From Methylovulum sp. (GTDB lineage Bacteria; Pseudomonadota; Gammaproteobacteria; Methylococcales; Methylomonadaceae), in assembly GCA_030653435.1 (NCBI GenBank), contig JAURZI010000088.1, positions 1-41,966 on the forward strand: a stretch of 41,966 nucleotides of DNA, written 5' to 3'. The position numbers and the translations under genes are program-made. The notes below the pieces were generated by a model. That model worked only from the letters and a program-made list of their open reading frames with translations, was not told the origin of the DNA and searched no databases. Shown piece after piece: positions 1 to 8,326 of this stretch. How positions within the stretch are numbered: position 1 is the first letter of the stretch; the number at the start of each line of letters is the position of its first letter.

Positions 1-129
1 ATTTTCAGGGCGCGCAAATACACGCGCCGGATTATCAATTCGCTCGGCAAAAATGCAGAGGAGTTTTATATTGATGATAGGATTTTCCAAGCCGCAGAAA
101 TCGGCAGAATTCATGCAAAAGCGGCCTGA
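1..129 (+). CDS. C-terminal fragment of an unknown protein
   Basis: Frame 1 is open from the window edge to a TGA at 127-129, giving 42 residues that end in FQAAEIGRIHAKAA. The composition (charged, amphipathic helix, no low complexity) looks like a real protein tail, but I do not recognise the family. The start lies outside the window. It could itself be a decayed gene, since the DNA just after it is a pseudogene. Confidence 0.35.
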   Translation: MFRARKYTRRIINSLGKNAEEFYIDDRIFQAAEIGRIHAKAA

Positions 130-244
130 TTTTTGGCGAAGGTATTGTTAGGGCAACCGCACCAGATATCGCCGGTAAGCCCTGTATTTTGTTGGGGGGG
201 GACATTTTTTGGGCTGTTCCAGAAGCGGATTGGAATTTACCGGC

Positions 245-495
245 ATGATCGTGTTGGATACGCATATCTGACTATGGTGGCTCAACAATGACAATCAAAA
301 CCTCAAGCCTGAATGGGTGAGTCGCTTTGGCGTATGAAGGCACGTTAATATCGGCAGACGGCAAGTTTCTATGTTATGTAGAATTGGCAGGTCGATTGAT
401 GGTCTGGCAAGTAGAAAGCTCTACCCGTACCGTTAATGCCCTGATTTGCAAAGCGCCATCCCTAACCCGCAGAATCGTCCGATAACATGATCTTA
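245..495 (+). pseudogene. decayed VapC-type PIN-domain toxin
   Basis: ATG at 245 begins MIVLDTHI, followed by TGA at 269-271 and then LWWLNND. Known VapC toxins start with an LDTHIWLWW-like motif holding the first PIN aspartate, so the TGA sits exactly where a Trp (TGG) is expected. Further on, at about 463-486, NPQNRPIT in another frame matches the conserved D-P-x-D-R-x-I-x-A-T block near the PIN C-terminus. The middle is crossed by stops and frame changes, so no toxin can be made. An upstream open frame (81-248) stops in an ATGA overlap with the toxin start, the usual antitoxin-toxin junction, but I cannot recognise an antitoxin in it. Confidence 0.6.
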
Positions 496-521
496 GTCCA
501 CAGAGTTTTTAAACACCCACA

Positions 522-1697
522 ATGAACATCATCAGCAGCTGGACCTGGAAAGGCTTGGGTAATGCGCTTTTTAACCCCAAAGCGCAAGGCATAGACGCCA
601 AAATAAACGCGGTCAGGCAACGCTTGCCGATTCCGGTTTTTTGGTTGCTAGGTAAAACCCAGGCCGGTAAGACCTCGGTGATACGCGCATTAACCGGTAA
701 TGATGCGGCGGAAATCGGCAACGGTTTTCAGGCGTGCACAAAACGGTCGCGGTTTTATGATTTTCCGTCGGCTAGCCATCCGATGCTGCGTTTTCTCGAT
801 ACCCGTGGCTTGGGCGAAACGGCTTATCATCCCGGCGAAGATTTAGCCTGGTGCGCCAATCAGGCGCATGTCTTGATCGTGGTGCTGCGGGCTTTGGATA
901 TGAACCAGGCGGAGGTGGTTGACGCCGTGTCCGCTATCCATAAGCAGCATCCGGAATGGCCTATTATTGTCGTACAAACCACCTTGCACGAAGGCTATGC
1001 GACGATCAACACCGAACATATCCAACCCTATCCTTACCAACACGCACCGTTTCCGCCGCAGGTGCCGCATGCCTTGGCGCAGGTTTTACTGCACCAACGC
1101 GACTGGTTTAAAACCATGCCTGTACATGTTGTGCCGGTTGATTTCACGTTGCCCGAAGATGGCTACCCGCCCGCCGATTATGGCCTGGCCGCCTTGTGGG
1201 ACGCGATTGAGGCCGTGTTGCCTAGCGGTGTGATCGGCTTATTGCGCGGCACTGAGCAGCATAAGGAATTGCTGGATTTTCATGCCCGACAAGCCCACCC
1301 GCATCTGATCGGTTACGCGGTGCTTAATGTCGGCATGGGCGCGATACCGCTGGCGGGCTTGCCCTTGGTGCTGGCGGTGCAAGCCAAGTTGTTCCACAGC
1401 ATTGCGTCCATTTATGGCCTGGAGCTGACCCGCAGGCTGTTTGCCGAATTTACGGCATTAATCGGCACCGGTGTCGGCATAGGGCTGTTGGGGCGGGAAT
1501 TGTTAAAGCTGATCCCCGTGTACGGTTGGGCGGTGGCCGGCGCTTATTCAGGGGCGATGACTTATGCGCTGGGCAAGGCTTTTTGTGTATATTTGTATGG
1601 TGTTAAACGCGGCGCCCTGCCTGATCATGCAGGCTTAAAACAAGCATACGACGAGGCGTTTAGCCATGCGCGCCAATTCCTCAATGTGCGGGACTAA
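522..1697 (+). CDS. Era-like GTPase with DUF697-like hydrophobic C-terminus
   Basis: This is a P-loop GTPase of 391 residues. GKTQAGKT at residues 44-51 is the G1 loop and DTRGLGE at 93-99 is G3. The G4 position reads VVQTTLHE (150-156) in place of the usual N/TKxD, so guanine specificity may be relaxed. The last 130 residues are hydrophobic (about 262-290, 311-330 and 332-360) and glycine-rich, as in DUF697/YcjF-type regions, which suggests membrane attachment. The reading frame overlaps the upstream part of the next ORF, and the next gene's likely start lies 4 bases after this stop, so the two are surely cotranscribed. The role is unknown; small GTPases of this type often act at membranes or on ribosomes. 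Confidence 0.8.
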   Translation: MNIISSWTWKGLGNALFNPKAQGIDAKINAVRQRLPIPVFWLLGKTQAGKTSVIRALTGNDAAEIGNGFQACTKRSRFYDFPSASHPMLRFLDTRGLGETAYHPGEDLAWCANQAHVLIVVLRALDMNQAEVVDAVSAIHKQHPEWPIIVVQTTLHEGYATINTEHIQPYPYQHAPFPPQVPHALAQVLLHQRDWFKTMPVHVVPVDFTLPEDGYPPADYGLAALWDAIEAVLPSGVIGLLRGTEQHKELLDFHARQAHPHLIGYAVLNVGMGAIPLAGLPLVLAVQAKLFHSIASIYGLELTRRLFAEFTALIGTGVGIGLLGRELLKLIPVYGWAVAGAYSGAMTYALGKAFCVYLYGVKRGALPDHAGLKQAYDEAFSHARQFLNVRD

Positions 1698-1701
1698 ACA
1701 T

Positions 1702-3246
1702 ATGCCCGTATCAGTGACGCGTTTTGGCATGGTCGTAGCCGGGATATTTTTACTGCCGTGGCTGGCCTTAATCGCGCTGGGCGGTTACTGGTTATGGCAG
1801 CATGGTTGGATTTATCAGGGCATGGGCATCTTGTCGGCCAATTTCGCGCTGGTTTATGGCTTGCTACACTGGCGTAGCCGTACTGCACAGCCGGTGTTCG
1901 TCCGGCCATTTGCCATCCAGCCCAATGCCAATTGGTCGGATAAAGCCCAGTCGGCTTGGCGGGAACTTGAGCCTTTAGCCAAGCGCTGGCAAACAGAAAC
2001 CGATTTACTGACGGACACCGGCAAAGCCTTAAAACTGACGAATGAGGTATTGATGCTGGTTGCACGGCATTTCCATGCCGATTCCAAATATCCGCTGTTG
2101 GAATTTCCGCTACCGTATTTGCTCAAGTTGATAGTGTTGGTGTGCGACGATATTCAACATGAAGTGTTAGATAAAATTCCCGGTAGCCATGCGGTGCGGG
2201 TAGGCGATTTATTACGTGCCAAGCAAGCCGTTGATACCTTGCATAACCTTAAATCGGCGTTCACTATCGGCAATTGGTTGTTCAATTGGTCGGGCGCAGC
2301 GCTGGCCCAGGCACGCGGCGTATTGTTCAGCAAAGGGCTCAACACCGTCACCACTGAGCTATCACAGCGCTTGGTCAGCGCCTATATCAACAAGCTCGGC
2401 TATTACGCGATCCAGCTCTATAGCGGGCAATTGAGCCTGGATGACATTGTGCCGACTGAGCGCTTAAGCGCCGCCTCCACAGCAGATATTGCCGAAAGCC
2501 TGGCGCGCGGGCAGTCTATGGAGCCGTTACGGTTCCTGGTTTTAGGACAGGTCAGCAGCGGCAAGTCCAGCTTGATTAACGCCTTGTTTGGCGAAATAAA
2601 AAGCGCGGCAGGCTTTTTGCCCGTCACTTCGGACATGACGCCCTATGTGCTCGAACGCGAGGGTTTGCAACAAGCGATCATCATCGACAGTGCCGGTTAC
2701 GGCGGTTTGACGCCCGGTACCGCCTCCGGTGCATTAAAGCGGGAATGGGCCAGCGCCGATGTTATGTTAATGGTTTGCAATGCCGCGCAAGCCGCCCGCG
2801 CTGTGGACGCGCAACAACTGGATGCAGTGCGCCATTACTTTCAGCAGGATTGTCCAAACCAAACCTTGCCCGTGATTATCGCGGTGGCGACGCATATCGA
2901 CCGTCTGCGTCCCGTTCGTGAATGGCAACCCCCTTACCAAATCCAGCAACCGGATAATGCCAAGGCGCGCAGTATCCGGCAGGCTTGTCTGGCGATAGCC
3001 GAAGATTTGAGTTTGTCGCCAGACTGCATTGTCCCCGTGTGCCTGGCTCCTGAAAAAACCGCTTACAATATCGAAGACGGCTTGCTGCCATTGATACACG
3101 AACACCTTAATGCGGCGCAACGGGTGCGCTATTTGCGTTGTTTACGCCAGCAACAAGCCGAAAGTTATTGGCGGCACTGGCGCAAGCAGGCATTAAATGC
3201 GGGGCAGTTGATTCTTGACGGGGTGGACGGCAAGGTCAAGCGTTAA
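1702..3246 (+). CDS. membrane-anchored GTPase, second of a pair
   Basis: I take the ATG at 1702 as the start because it follows the previous stop by 4 bases and a GGGA lies 8 bases upstream. An in-frame ATG at 1666 is possible but overlaps the neighbour. The 514-residue product has two N-terminal membrane segments (about 10-30 and 40-57), a long helical region (80-250), and then a GTPase domain: G1 GQVSSGKSS at 282-290, G3 DSAGYGG at 329-335, and G4 ATHID near 402. The arrangement (membrane hairpin, helical arm, GTPase) is dynamin-like in general shape, but I see no clear dynamin signature. It probably works with the GTPase encoded just upstream. Confidence 0.8.
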   Translation: MPVSVTRFGMVVAGIFLLPWLALIALGGYWLWQHGWIYQGMGILSANFALVYGLLHWRSRTAQPVFVRPFAIQPNANWSDKAQSAWRELEPLAKRWQTETDLLTDTGKALKLTNEVLMLVARHFHADSKYPLLEFPLPYLLKLIVLVCDDIQHEVLDKIPGSHAVRVGDLLRAKQAVDTLHNLKSAFTIGNWLFNWSGAALAQARGVLFSKGLNTVTTELSQRLVSAYINKLGYYAIQLYSGQLSLDDIVPTERLSAASTADIAESLARGQSMEPLRFLVLGQVSSGKSSLINALFGEIKSAAGFLPVTSDMTPYVLEREGLQQAIIIDSAGYGGLTPGTASGALKREWASADVMLMVCNAAQAARAVDAQQLDAVRHYFQQDCPNQTLPVIIAVATHIDRLRPVREWQPPYQIQQPDNAKARSIRQACLAIAEDLSLSPDCIVPVCLAPEKTAYNIEDGLLPLIHEHLNAAQRVRYLRCLRQQQAESYWRHWRKQALNAGQLILDGVDGKVKR

Positions 3247-3364
3247 CACGCGTCATTGCCCAAACATCGTCTAGCCTAGCCAGGACATAAGGGTTGCAGC
3301 CTTCAGCCATGGGCTGATGCCGCCTAGCGGATGCTGTGCAAAAAACAATACCCCATAAAGCCAG

Positions 3365-3370
3365 TATAAT
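3365..3370 (+). promoter_or_regulatory. candidate -10 element for the DUF455-nnrS pair
   Basis: A perfect TATAAT lies 39 bases before the ATG at 3409. No good -35 is found at 16-18 bases spacing. The 162-base gap also holds a small inverted repeat (CAGCC-ATG-GGCTG, 3304-3316). Confidence 0.35.
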
Positions 3371-3408
3371 GGGTCGGTATAGCCAATAACCCCCCAAAAA
3401 ATCTAATC

Positions 3409-4212
3409 ATGGATAATCTGTTTGAATTCGCCGAAGCCTGCTTGCATAGCGGACATATTGATGAAAAACTGGCCCTGACCCATCAGGCCAGACAGCTTCT
3501 GGAGAGCGGTGCATTAAGCCTGGATCAGGGTCGGCCAGTTGCGCCGATAAGCGCAGTGGTTTTCCCTGAAAAGCCGGAATGGCTGGCGCCGCGTTTTGTG
3601 CCCAACCGTAAGTTGACGGCACCGGGTGGTGTCGCCGCGTTTTTTCATGCCATCGCCCATATTGAATTTATTGCCATTTATCTGGCGTGGGACATACTGT
3701 ACCGGTTTCGCGGCATGCCCGATCAGTTCTACCGGGATTGGCTGCGTATCGCCGATGAAGAGGCCCAGCATTTCGAGCTGATCCGTATCCATTTGCAGGG
3801 CTTGGGCACAGCTTACGGCGATATGGCGGCGCATGGCGGCTTATGGGAACTGGCGCAACTGACGGCCGATCATTTACCGGCACGTCTGGCGCTGGTGCCG
3901 CGCTGCATGGAAGCGCGCGGGCTGGATGTCACGCCGGGGCTTATCGCCAAATTCGAAAAACGGGGCGACACTGCCAGCATGGCCTTGTTGACGCGCATCT
4001 TGACGGATGAAATCGGTCATGTTGAACGGGGTTCATACTGGTTTAACAGGGTCTGCATGCAATTGGGCTGTGAGCCCGAAAGCGAATACCGGCGCTTGCT
4101 TGGCGAATATTACGAAGGCGGCAAGCCAAAAGGCCCTTTTAACCGGGAAATGCGTATAATTGCAGGCTTCTCAAATGCTGAGCTGGACTGGTTGGAAACA
4201 CAATCCCTATGA
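3409..4212 (+). CDS. DUF455 ferritin-like domain protein
   Basis: The 267-residue protein matches the DUF455 (COG2833) family, a ferritin-like four-helix fold expected to bind a di-iron or similar metal centre. Candidate metal ligands appear in the expected order: HIEFIAI (84-90), DEEAQHFELI (about 115-124), the EARG segment (about 167), and DEIGHVERG (about 203-211). Family members are annotated as oxidoreductase-like, but the substrate is not established. The stop overlaps the nnrS start by 4 bases (ATGA), so the two proteins are translationally coupled; the pairing hints at a shared role in metal, nitrosative or oxidative stress. Confidence 0.85.
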   Translation: MDNLFEFAEACLHSGHIDEKLALTHQARQLLESGALSLDQGRPVAPISAVVFPEKPEWLAPRFVPNRKLTAPGGVAAFFHAIAHIEFIAIYLAWDILYRFRGMPDQFYRDWLRIADEEAQHFELIRIHLQGLGTAYGDMAAHGGLWELAQLTADHLPARLALVPRCMEARGLDVTPGLIAKFEKRGDTASMALLTRILTDEIGHVERGSYWFNRVCMQLGCEPESEYRRLLGEYYEGGKPKGPFNREMRIIAGFSNAELDWLETQSL

Positions 4213-5396
4213 AATTACAAGCGATTAAAGCACAAGCCACTACCCGTTATCCTCTATTCGCGCTGGGCTTTAGGGCATTTTTTGCCCTGGCCGGGTTATC
4301 GGCGCTGATTTTGATACTGTTGTGGAACGCTATCTTCAAAGGTGACTTATTGGCGGCAAATTATTTTGCCGGCACCTGGCATGCCCATGAAATGCTGTTG
4401 GGCTACTCGGTCGCCGTGATGGCCGGGTTTTTATTGACCGCCGTCAAAAACTGGACAGGCAAGCCGACATTAACCGGCGACCCCTTGGCAGGGCTATGCC
4501 TGCTCTGGTTGTACGGACGCATCGTGCCGTTTTATGAGGGCTTGCTACCGGACGCAATGATCGCCCTGATAGACTTTGCGTTTTTGCCGACCCTGGCAGT
4601 CCAACTCTGCAAGCCTATTTTCCAGGCCAGACAATGGAAGCATCTGGTATTTGTCGCCATTTTGCTGGTCTTGGCGCTGGGCAACGGTTTGATCCATACG
4701 GAAATATTGGGGCTGACAAAAAATACCGCAGGGTTAGGCATCCAGCTTGTAGTGGCGACGATTATTGCGCTGATACTGGTCATTGCCGGGCGGGTGTTTC
4801 CTTTTTTCACGGAACGCGGCATATCAGGGACGTTGATTATCAGAAAACCGCTATTAGATGGCCTGGCGGTTGCCAGCGCGGCGTTGGTCTTTGTCGTGCA
4901 AATGACCGGTGTTGCAGGCGGCATGCTGGCGACTGTCGCCATGATTGCCGCGTTGGTGAACAGCGTTCGCTTATCCGGCTGGTATGTGCCAAGAATACGC
5001 TATGTGCCGCTATTATGGGTGTTGTATATCGGTTACGGCTGGATTATTGTCGGCTTCGTGCTGACGGCGCTGGCGGCTTATGACTGGGTGTCGCCGTCCT
5101 TAGCCTTGCATGCTTACACGATAGGCGGCATAGGCGTGTTGACGTTGGGCATGATGGCGCGGGTGTCGTTAGGCCATACCGGCAGGGCGCTCAGGGCCTC
5201 AAACGCCATTGCGATCGCGTTTGTGCTGATTAATTTGGCCGTGGTGCTGAGGGTCTTGTTGCCGATAGCGTTGCCGGATGGGTATGGCATGCTGGTGTAT
5301 GCTTCGACATTATGCTGGCTGGCGGCCTTTGCGCTGTTTGTTTTTGTTTATGCGCCGGTGCTGACCAGCGCACGCGTAGATGGCCAGGAAGGTTAA
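4209..5396 (+). CDS. nnrS: NnrS family heme/copper membrane protein
   Basis: A 395-residue polytopic inner-membrane protein with about 12 predicted segments. FALGFRAFFALAG at the N-terminus and WHAHEMLLGY (about 57-66) are the hallmark NnrS motifs; the histidines are candidate heme or copper ligands. NnrS proteins are linked to nitric oxide metabolism and resistance to nitrosative stress, with no enzymatic activity firmly shown. It starts inside the stop of the DUF455 gene (ATGA). No other denitrification gene is in the window, so the role here is probably NO protection. Confidence 0.88.
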   Translation: MKLQAIKAQATTRYPLFALGFRAFFALAGLSALILILLWNAIFKGDLLAANYFAGTWHAHEMLLGYSVAVMAGFLLTAVKNWTGKPTLTGDPLAGLCLLWLYGRIVPFYEGLLPDAMIALIDFAFLPTLAVQLCKPIFQARQWKHLVFVAILLVLALGNGLIHTEILGLTKNTAGLGIQLVVATIIALILVIAGRVFPFFTERGISGTLIIRKPLLDGLAVASAALVFVVQMTGVAGGMLATVAMIAALVNSVRLSGWYVPRIRYVPLLWVLYIGYGWIIVGFVLTALAAYDWVSPSLALHAYTIGGIGVLTLGMMARVSLGHTGRALRASNAIAIAFVLINLAVVLRVLLPIALPDGYGMLVYASTLCWLAAFALFVFVYAPVLTSARVDGQEG

Positions 5397-5437
5397 GCGT
5401 TTAACGGTTTGATCCGCTAAGCAAGCGTCCACTTGTT

Positions 5438-6244
5438 ATGGCTTGCAACAACATGCTGAAAGCAGCCATTGAAAATATCGGCGCCGTTGCCATTAGAAAA
5501 TATCAAAACGGCAAAGCCGCCGCCCGCTTCGCACTGTTGTGCTTTGGGGAAATGCGGCGGCCTGCCAATTATAATTCGGCGGTGCGTGACGTGTTAGTGA
5601 TGCAAGTTTATTTTACTGCTTGGCAAATATTGGTCCCTTTTTTAGCGTTCTCCGTTATCTTCGGTTCTTTCGTATTGGGCATCATTTTAGAAAAAATCAA
5701 AGAGATGGGCTTGGTCAATTATTTGGGCGATATATTGGCCGGCATTATCTTCGTCGAAATAGCACCGTTGTTGACGGTTTTTTTGGTCGCCCAGCGTAGC
5801 GGTTCGGCCATAAACGCCGAAATTGCCGTCATGAAAGTGCATAAGGAAATCAAATCACTGGAGTATTTCGGCATTGATCCTGTCGTGTATTTGTTCGTGC
5901 CCCGCATAATCAGCATCATGTTTTGTATCGTAGTCTTCGATATTTTGTTTTCGATCATTATTTTCTTAGTTGGCGGTTTGTTTTCATTCGGTATTTTTGG
6001 TTTGGCTTATAAGCAGTATGCCGATATTTTCCTAGGAGCCGTAAGCTTGTCCGATTTTGCAATGGTTTTTGGGAAATTGCTTGTTTTCGGTTTTTTTGTG
6101 GCATTTATCCCTATCTATAACGGTTATAAAATAACGATAAAAAAGCTGACCGATATTCCGATTGCTGTGTTAAATGGCATGGTTCACTTATTCGTTGCCA
6201 TTTCGACCATAGAAACATGCTCATTAGTCCTAAGGTTTATTTGA
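5438..6244 (+). CDS. MlaE-type ABC permease
   Basis: 268 residues of the MlaE/YrbE permease family, which forms the membrane core of MCE lipid transporters. After an amphipathic N-terminus come about five membrane spans. The conserved stretch runs from VEIAPLLTVFLVAQRSGSA into EIAVMKVHKEIKSLEYFGID, the family's coupling region, followed by PRIIS. An alternative start is the ATG at 5453. It overlaps the next gene by 28 bases and heads a four-gene operon (to 8301) with no gap between genes. Confidence 0.88.
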   Translation: MACNNMLKAAIENIGAVAIRKYQNGKAAARFALLCFGEMRRPANYNSAVRDVLVMQVYFTAWQILVPFLAFSVIFGSFVLGIILEKIKEMGLVNYLGDILAGIIFVEIAPLLTVFLVAQRSGSAINAEIAVMKVHKEIKSLEYFGIDPVVYLFVPRIISIMFCIVVFDILFSIIIFLVGGLFSFGIFGLAYKQYADIFLGAVSLSDFAMVFGKLLVFGFFVAFIPIYNGYKITIKKLTDIPIAVLNGMVHLFVAISTIETCSLVLRFI

Positions 6245-6708
6245 ATTATTTTGCTGACGCCCGGCGCATCGACAGTCAACTTGCATGGCTGCGTAACGAA
6301 GCGGGAGGTAGGTTTGGCATGGTTTCATCCGATTTGCCGTTGATTTCCAATCTGTCGCTAAAGCAAAATTGCGCGTTGGTCTTACAATACCATCGCCATT
6401 TTTCCACCCGGACCGCGCTTAATGAGGCGGACAGCCTGTTAGCCCTGTTCGGGCTTAGTCATAGGGGACATTTAGACTGCGCCCAGTTGGGTGAAAGGGA
6501 TATTTTCGTCGGCAAACTGGTACGGGCGGTCTTGCTTGAACAAGCTTTTGTCGTCATTGACCGGCCATCTGAACAACTTCATGCCGATTGCGAGATCAGC
6601 GATATTATCGCGATGATCGACAAGCTGGCTCAGTATTTCGCCGTATGCCATATTCTGGAATACCAATGGGAAGAGGAACGTTATCATGGACTCCGCCGAA
6701 TTCGATAA
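6217..6708 (+). CDS. degenerate MlaF-like ABC ATPase homologue without nucleotide-binding motifs
   Basis: This 163-residue protein occupies the ATPase slot of the operon and can be aligned by eye with the second half of MlaF. FGMVSSDLPLISNLSLKQN matches the Q-loop region, with Ser in place of Gln. SLLALFGLSHRG matches the helical subdomain. CAQLGERDIFVGKLVRAVLL matches the LSGG signature region, with the signature lost. VVIDRPSEQL matches Walker B and the D-loop, with the catalytic Glu replaced by Arg. The first 70-80 residues of a normal ATPase, including Walker A, are absent, and no Walker A exists in any nearby frame. The frame is clean and overlaps both neighbours (28 and 23 bases), so it appears maintained rather than decaying. 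It may be a structural partner for the permease. Confidence 0.6.
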   Translation: MLISPKVYLNYFADARRIDSQLAWLRNEAGGRFGMVSSDLPLISNLSLKQNCALVLQYHRHFSTRTALNEADSLLALFGLSHRGHLDCAQLGERDIFVGKLVRAVLLEQAFVVIDRPSEQLHADCEISDIIAMIDKLAQYFAVCHILEYQWEEERYHGLRRIR

Positions 6709-7657
6709 GATCAAGTTCAAGGTCGGGCTGTTAGTCGTCATTTTTGCGTTTATCACCGTCGCGTCGCTTATTCTGTTTGCAATCAAAAAGGATTATTTTG
6801 AAAACACGCATCATTTCATGCTGCTTTCCCGTGCCAGCGAAGAACTTCATGAGGGCATGCCGGTGCTTTTTTCCGGCGTTAGGATAGGCGTACTCAGTGA
6901 CCTTGACCTAAATGACGAGGGTCACGTACTGGCGACGATAAAAATTCCGGAGCGCCATGCCCAATGGGTGCGGCGTTCCAGCACGTTTACATTGGACAAA
7001 CCATTCATCGGCGAGAGCAAAATCGTGCTCGATTCGAAAAAAATGGAATCCGGTCCGCCGGCGGAAAGCCAGGTGTTCGAAATGGGTGTGGTTGACGACA
7101 TCAACGAAGTGATAAAAAGGACTCGGCCGATTATTGACCGAATCGACCGTGTCGCCGGTAATATTGAAAATATAACCCGCGAAACCGGTGCACTTAGCCG
7201 AAGCTTGAACAATATTCATACCCTATCTTCCCAATTGGCCCAAAAAACCAGCCTGCTGGACATGGTGACTGATGATAAACAGGCCGTCCTGGCGTTGAAC
7301 CAAAGTCTTAGGCGAATGCCGGAACTTATCGGACGTTACGAAGCGCTGTCTACAGATATGCAAAGCCTGATCCGCGATACCCGGCATGTGGCGGTGGGGC
7401 CGAAAGGCAGTATGATGCGGGTCAATAAGCTTTTGGATGAAGTGCTGCTCGATTTGCAAAAAATGGACGTGGGGCAAATGAACGCGTTATTGGCCAATGC
7501 GGCCAAGGCTAGCACCGACGTGGCAAAGGCTACGGCAGACCTGCCATTATTGCGCCAACAAGTCGATGATAGTGTCGCCCGATGGAATCTGCTGTTAAAG
7601 AAGGCAAACGCCGTCATGCCTGGTCATGACAACGGCGCTGTCGAGGATTTACCGTGA
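6686..7657 (+). CDS. MlaD-like MCE domain protein
   Basis: A 323-residue MCE-family protein with one N-terminal membrane anchor (about 11-33). The MCE domain follows at about 40-120, with GMPVLFSGVRIGVLSDLDL and the LDKPFIGESKIVL end typical of the fold. The rest is helical (about 135-300), as in MCE proteins that form a periplasmic tube or needle. It would hold lipid between the inner-membrane permease and the outer envelope. A GAGG Shine-Dalgarno sits about 9 bases before the ATG, inside the previous gene. Confidence 0.88.
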   Translation: MDSAEFDKIKFKVGLLVVIFAFITVASLILFAIKKDYFENTHHFMLLSRASEELHEGMPVLFSGVRIGVLSDLDLNDEGHVLATIKIPERHAQWVRRSSTFTLDKPFIGESKIVLDSKKMESGPPAESQVFEMGVVDDINEVIKRTRPIIDRIDRVAGNIENITRETGALSRSLNNIHTLSSQLAQKTSLLDMVTDDKQAVLALNQSLRRMPELIGRYEALSTDMQSLIRDTRHVAVGPKGSMMRVNKLLDEVLLDLQKMDVGQMNALLANAAKASTDVAKATADLPLLRQQVDDSVARWNLLLKKANAVMPGHDNGAVEDLP

Positions 7658-8301
7658 AGCGGTGCCTGTTATGGCTGTTAATGCTGACAGCGGGCTGCGC
7701 CAGCGATTTGCCGCGCTGGCAAAGCGATGCCTTCGATTACCTGTATTTTTATCAAACGAATACATTAACGGGCGACAAAAATACGGCTGCCATGAATTTC
7801 CGAAAAGCGCTGAACAGCGTCAACAGCAGCGGAAAAATAGAAGCCTTGAACCACGTCATCCTGTACAAATGTGCAATCGACCAGGCGGCGTTTTTAGCCT
7901 GTCCTGAAATAGGCGCGCTGCATCATGAATACCTGACTGAACCCCAGTACCATTATAAGCAATTTCTGGATGCCCGCACTGAAGGCATTAATATCGGCTT
8001 ATTGCCGGAACACTATAGGGATTTTTACCGGGCACTGCACGAGGGTGAGGATTTGACGCCATCGTTGCAAGACATAGAGCCGCCTTTGGCCCGTTTGATA
8101 GCCGCCTCTATCGCGTTGAAGCATTACCCAAACGATTTTGAGATATTGTCAATCGCTGACCGTACCGCATCTGGACAAGGCTGGCGAGTCCCTTTACGGT
8201 ATATTCTGGGCCAACTGAAAAAATACTACAGACAATCCGGTGATACGCAAGCCGTGAAAAAAATGGATATGCGTCTGGACATGCTGGATGCCCAGCGTTA
8301 A
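7654..8301 (+). CDS. lipoprotein of the MCE operon
   Basis: The GTG start overlaps the MCE gene's stop (GTGA), so the gene is translationally coupled. The 215-residue product has a short signal peptide ending in the lipobox LTAGC, so Cys15 should be lipidated. The mature part is helical, and the order of short helix pairs resembles TPR-like lipoproteins, but I cannot assign a family. It is not recognisably the PqiC/LetC auxiliary lipoprotein. By position it is the likely outer-membrane or periplasmic partner of the transporter. Confidence 0.75.
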   Translation: MKRCLLWLLMLTAGCASDLPRWQSDAFDYLYFYQTNTLTGDKNTAAMNFRKALNSVNSSGKIEALNHVILYKCAIDQAAFLACPEIGALHHEYLTEPQYHYKQFLDARTEGINIGLLPEHYRDFYRALHEGEDLTPSLQDIEPPLARLIAASIALKHYPNDFEILSIADRTASGQGWRVPLRYILGQLKKYYRQSGDTQAVKKMDMRLDMLDAQR

Positions 8302-8326
8302 TAGGCACCGCGTAGCTTACCGGAAC

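Noticed and set aside
269-271. TGA in the VapC relic as a recoded Trp or selenocysteine codon
   Set aside because: More stops and frame changes follow, and TGA is used as a normal stop in many overlapping ATGA junctions here.
4634-5083. 150-codon plus-strand ORF inside nnrS
   Set aside because: Shadow of the nnrS frame: Cys/Arg-rich, no ribosome binding site, and fully covered by a well-supported gene.
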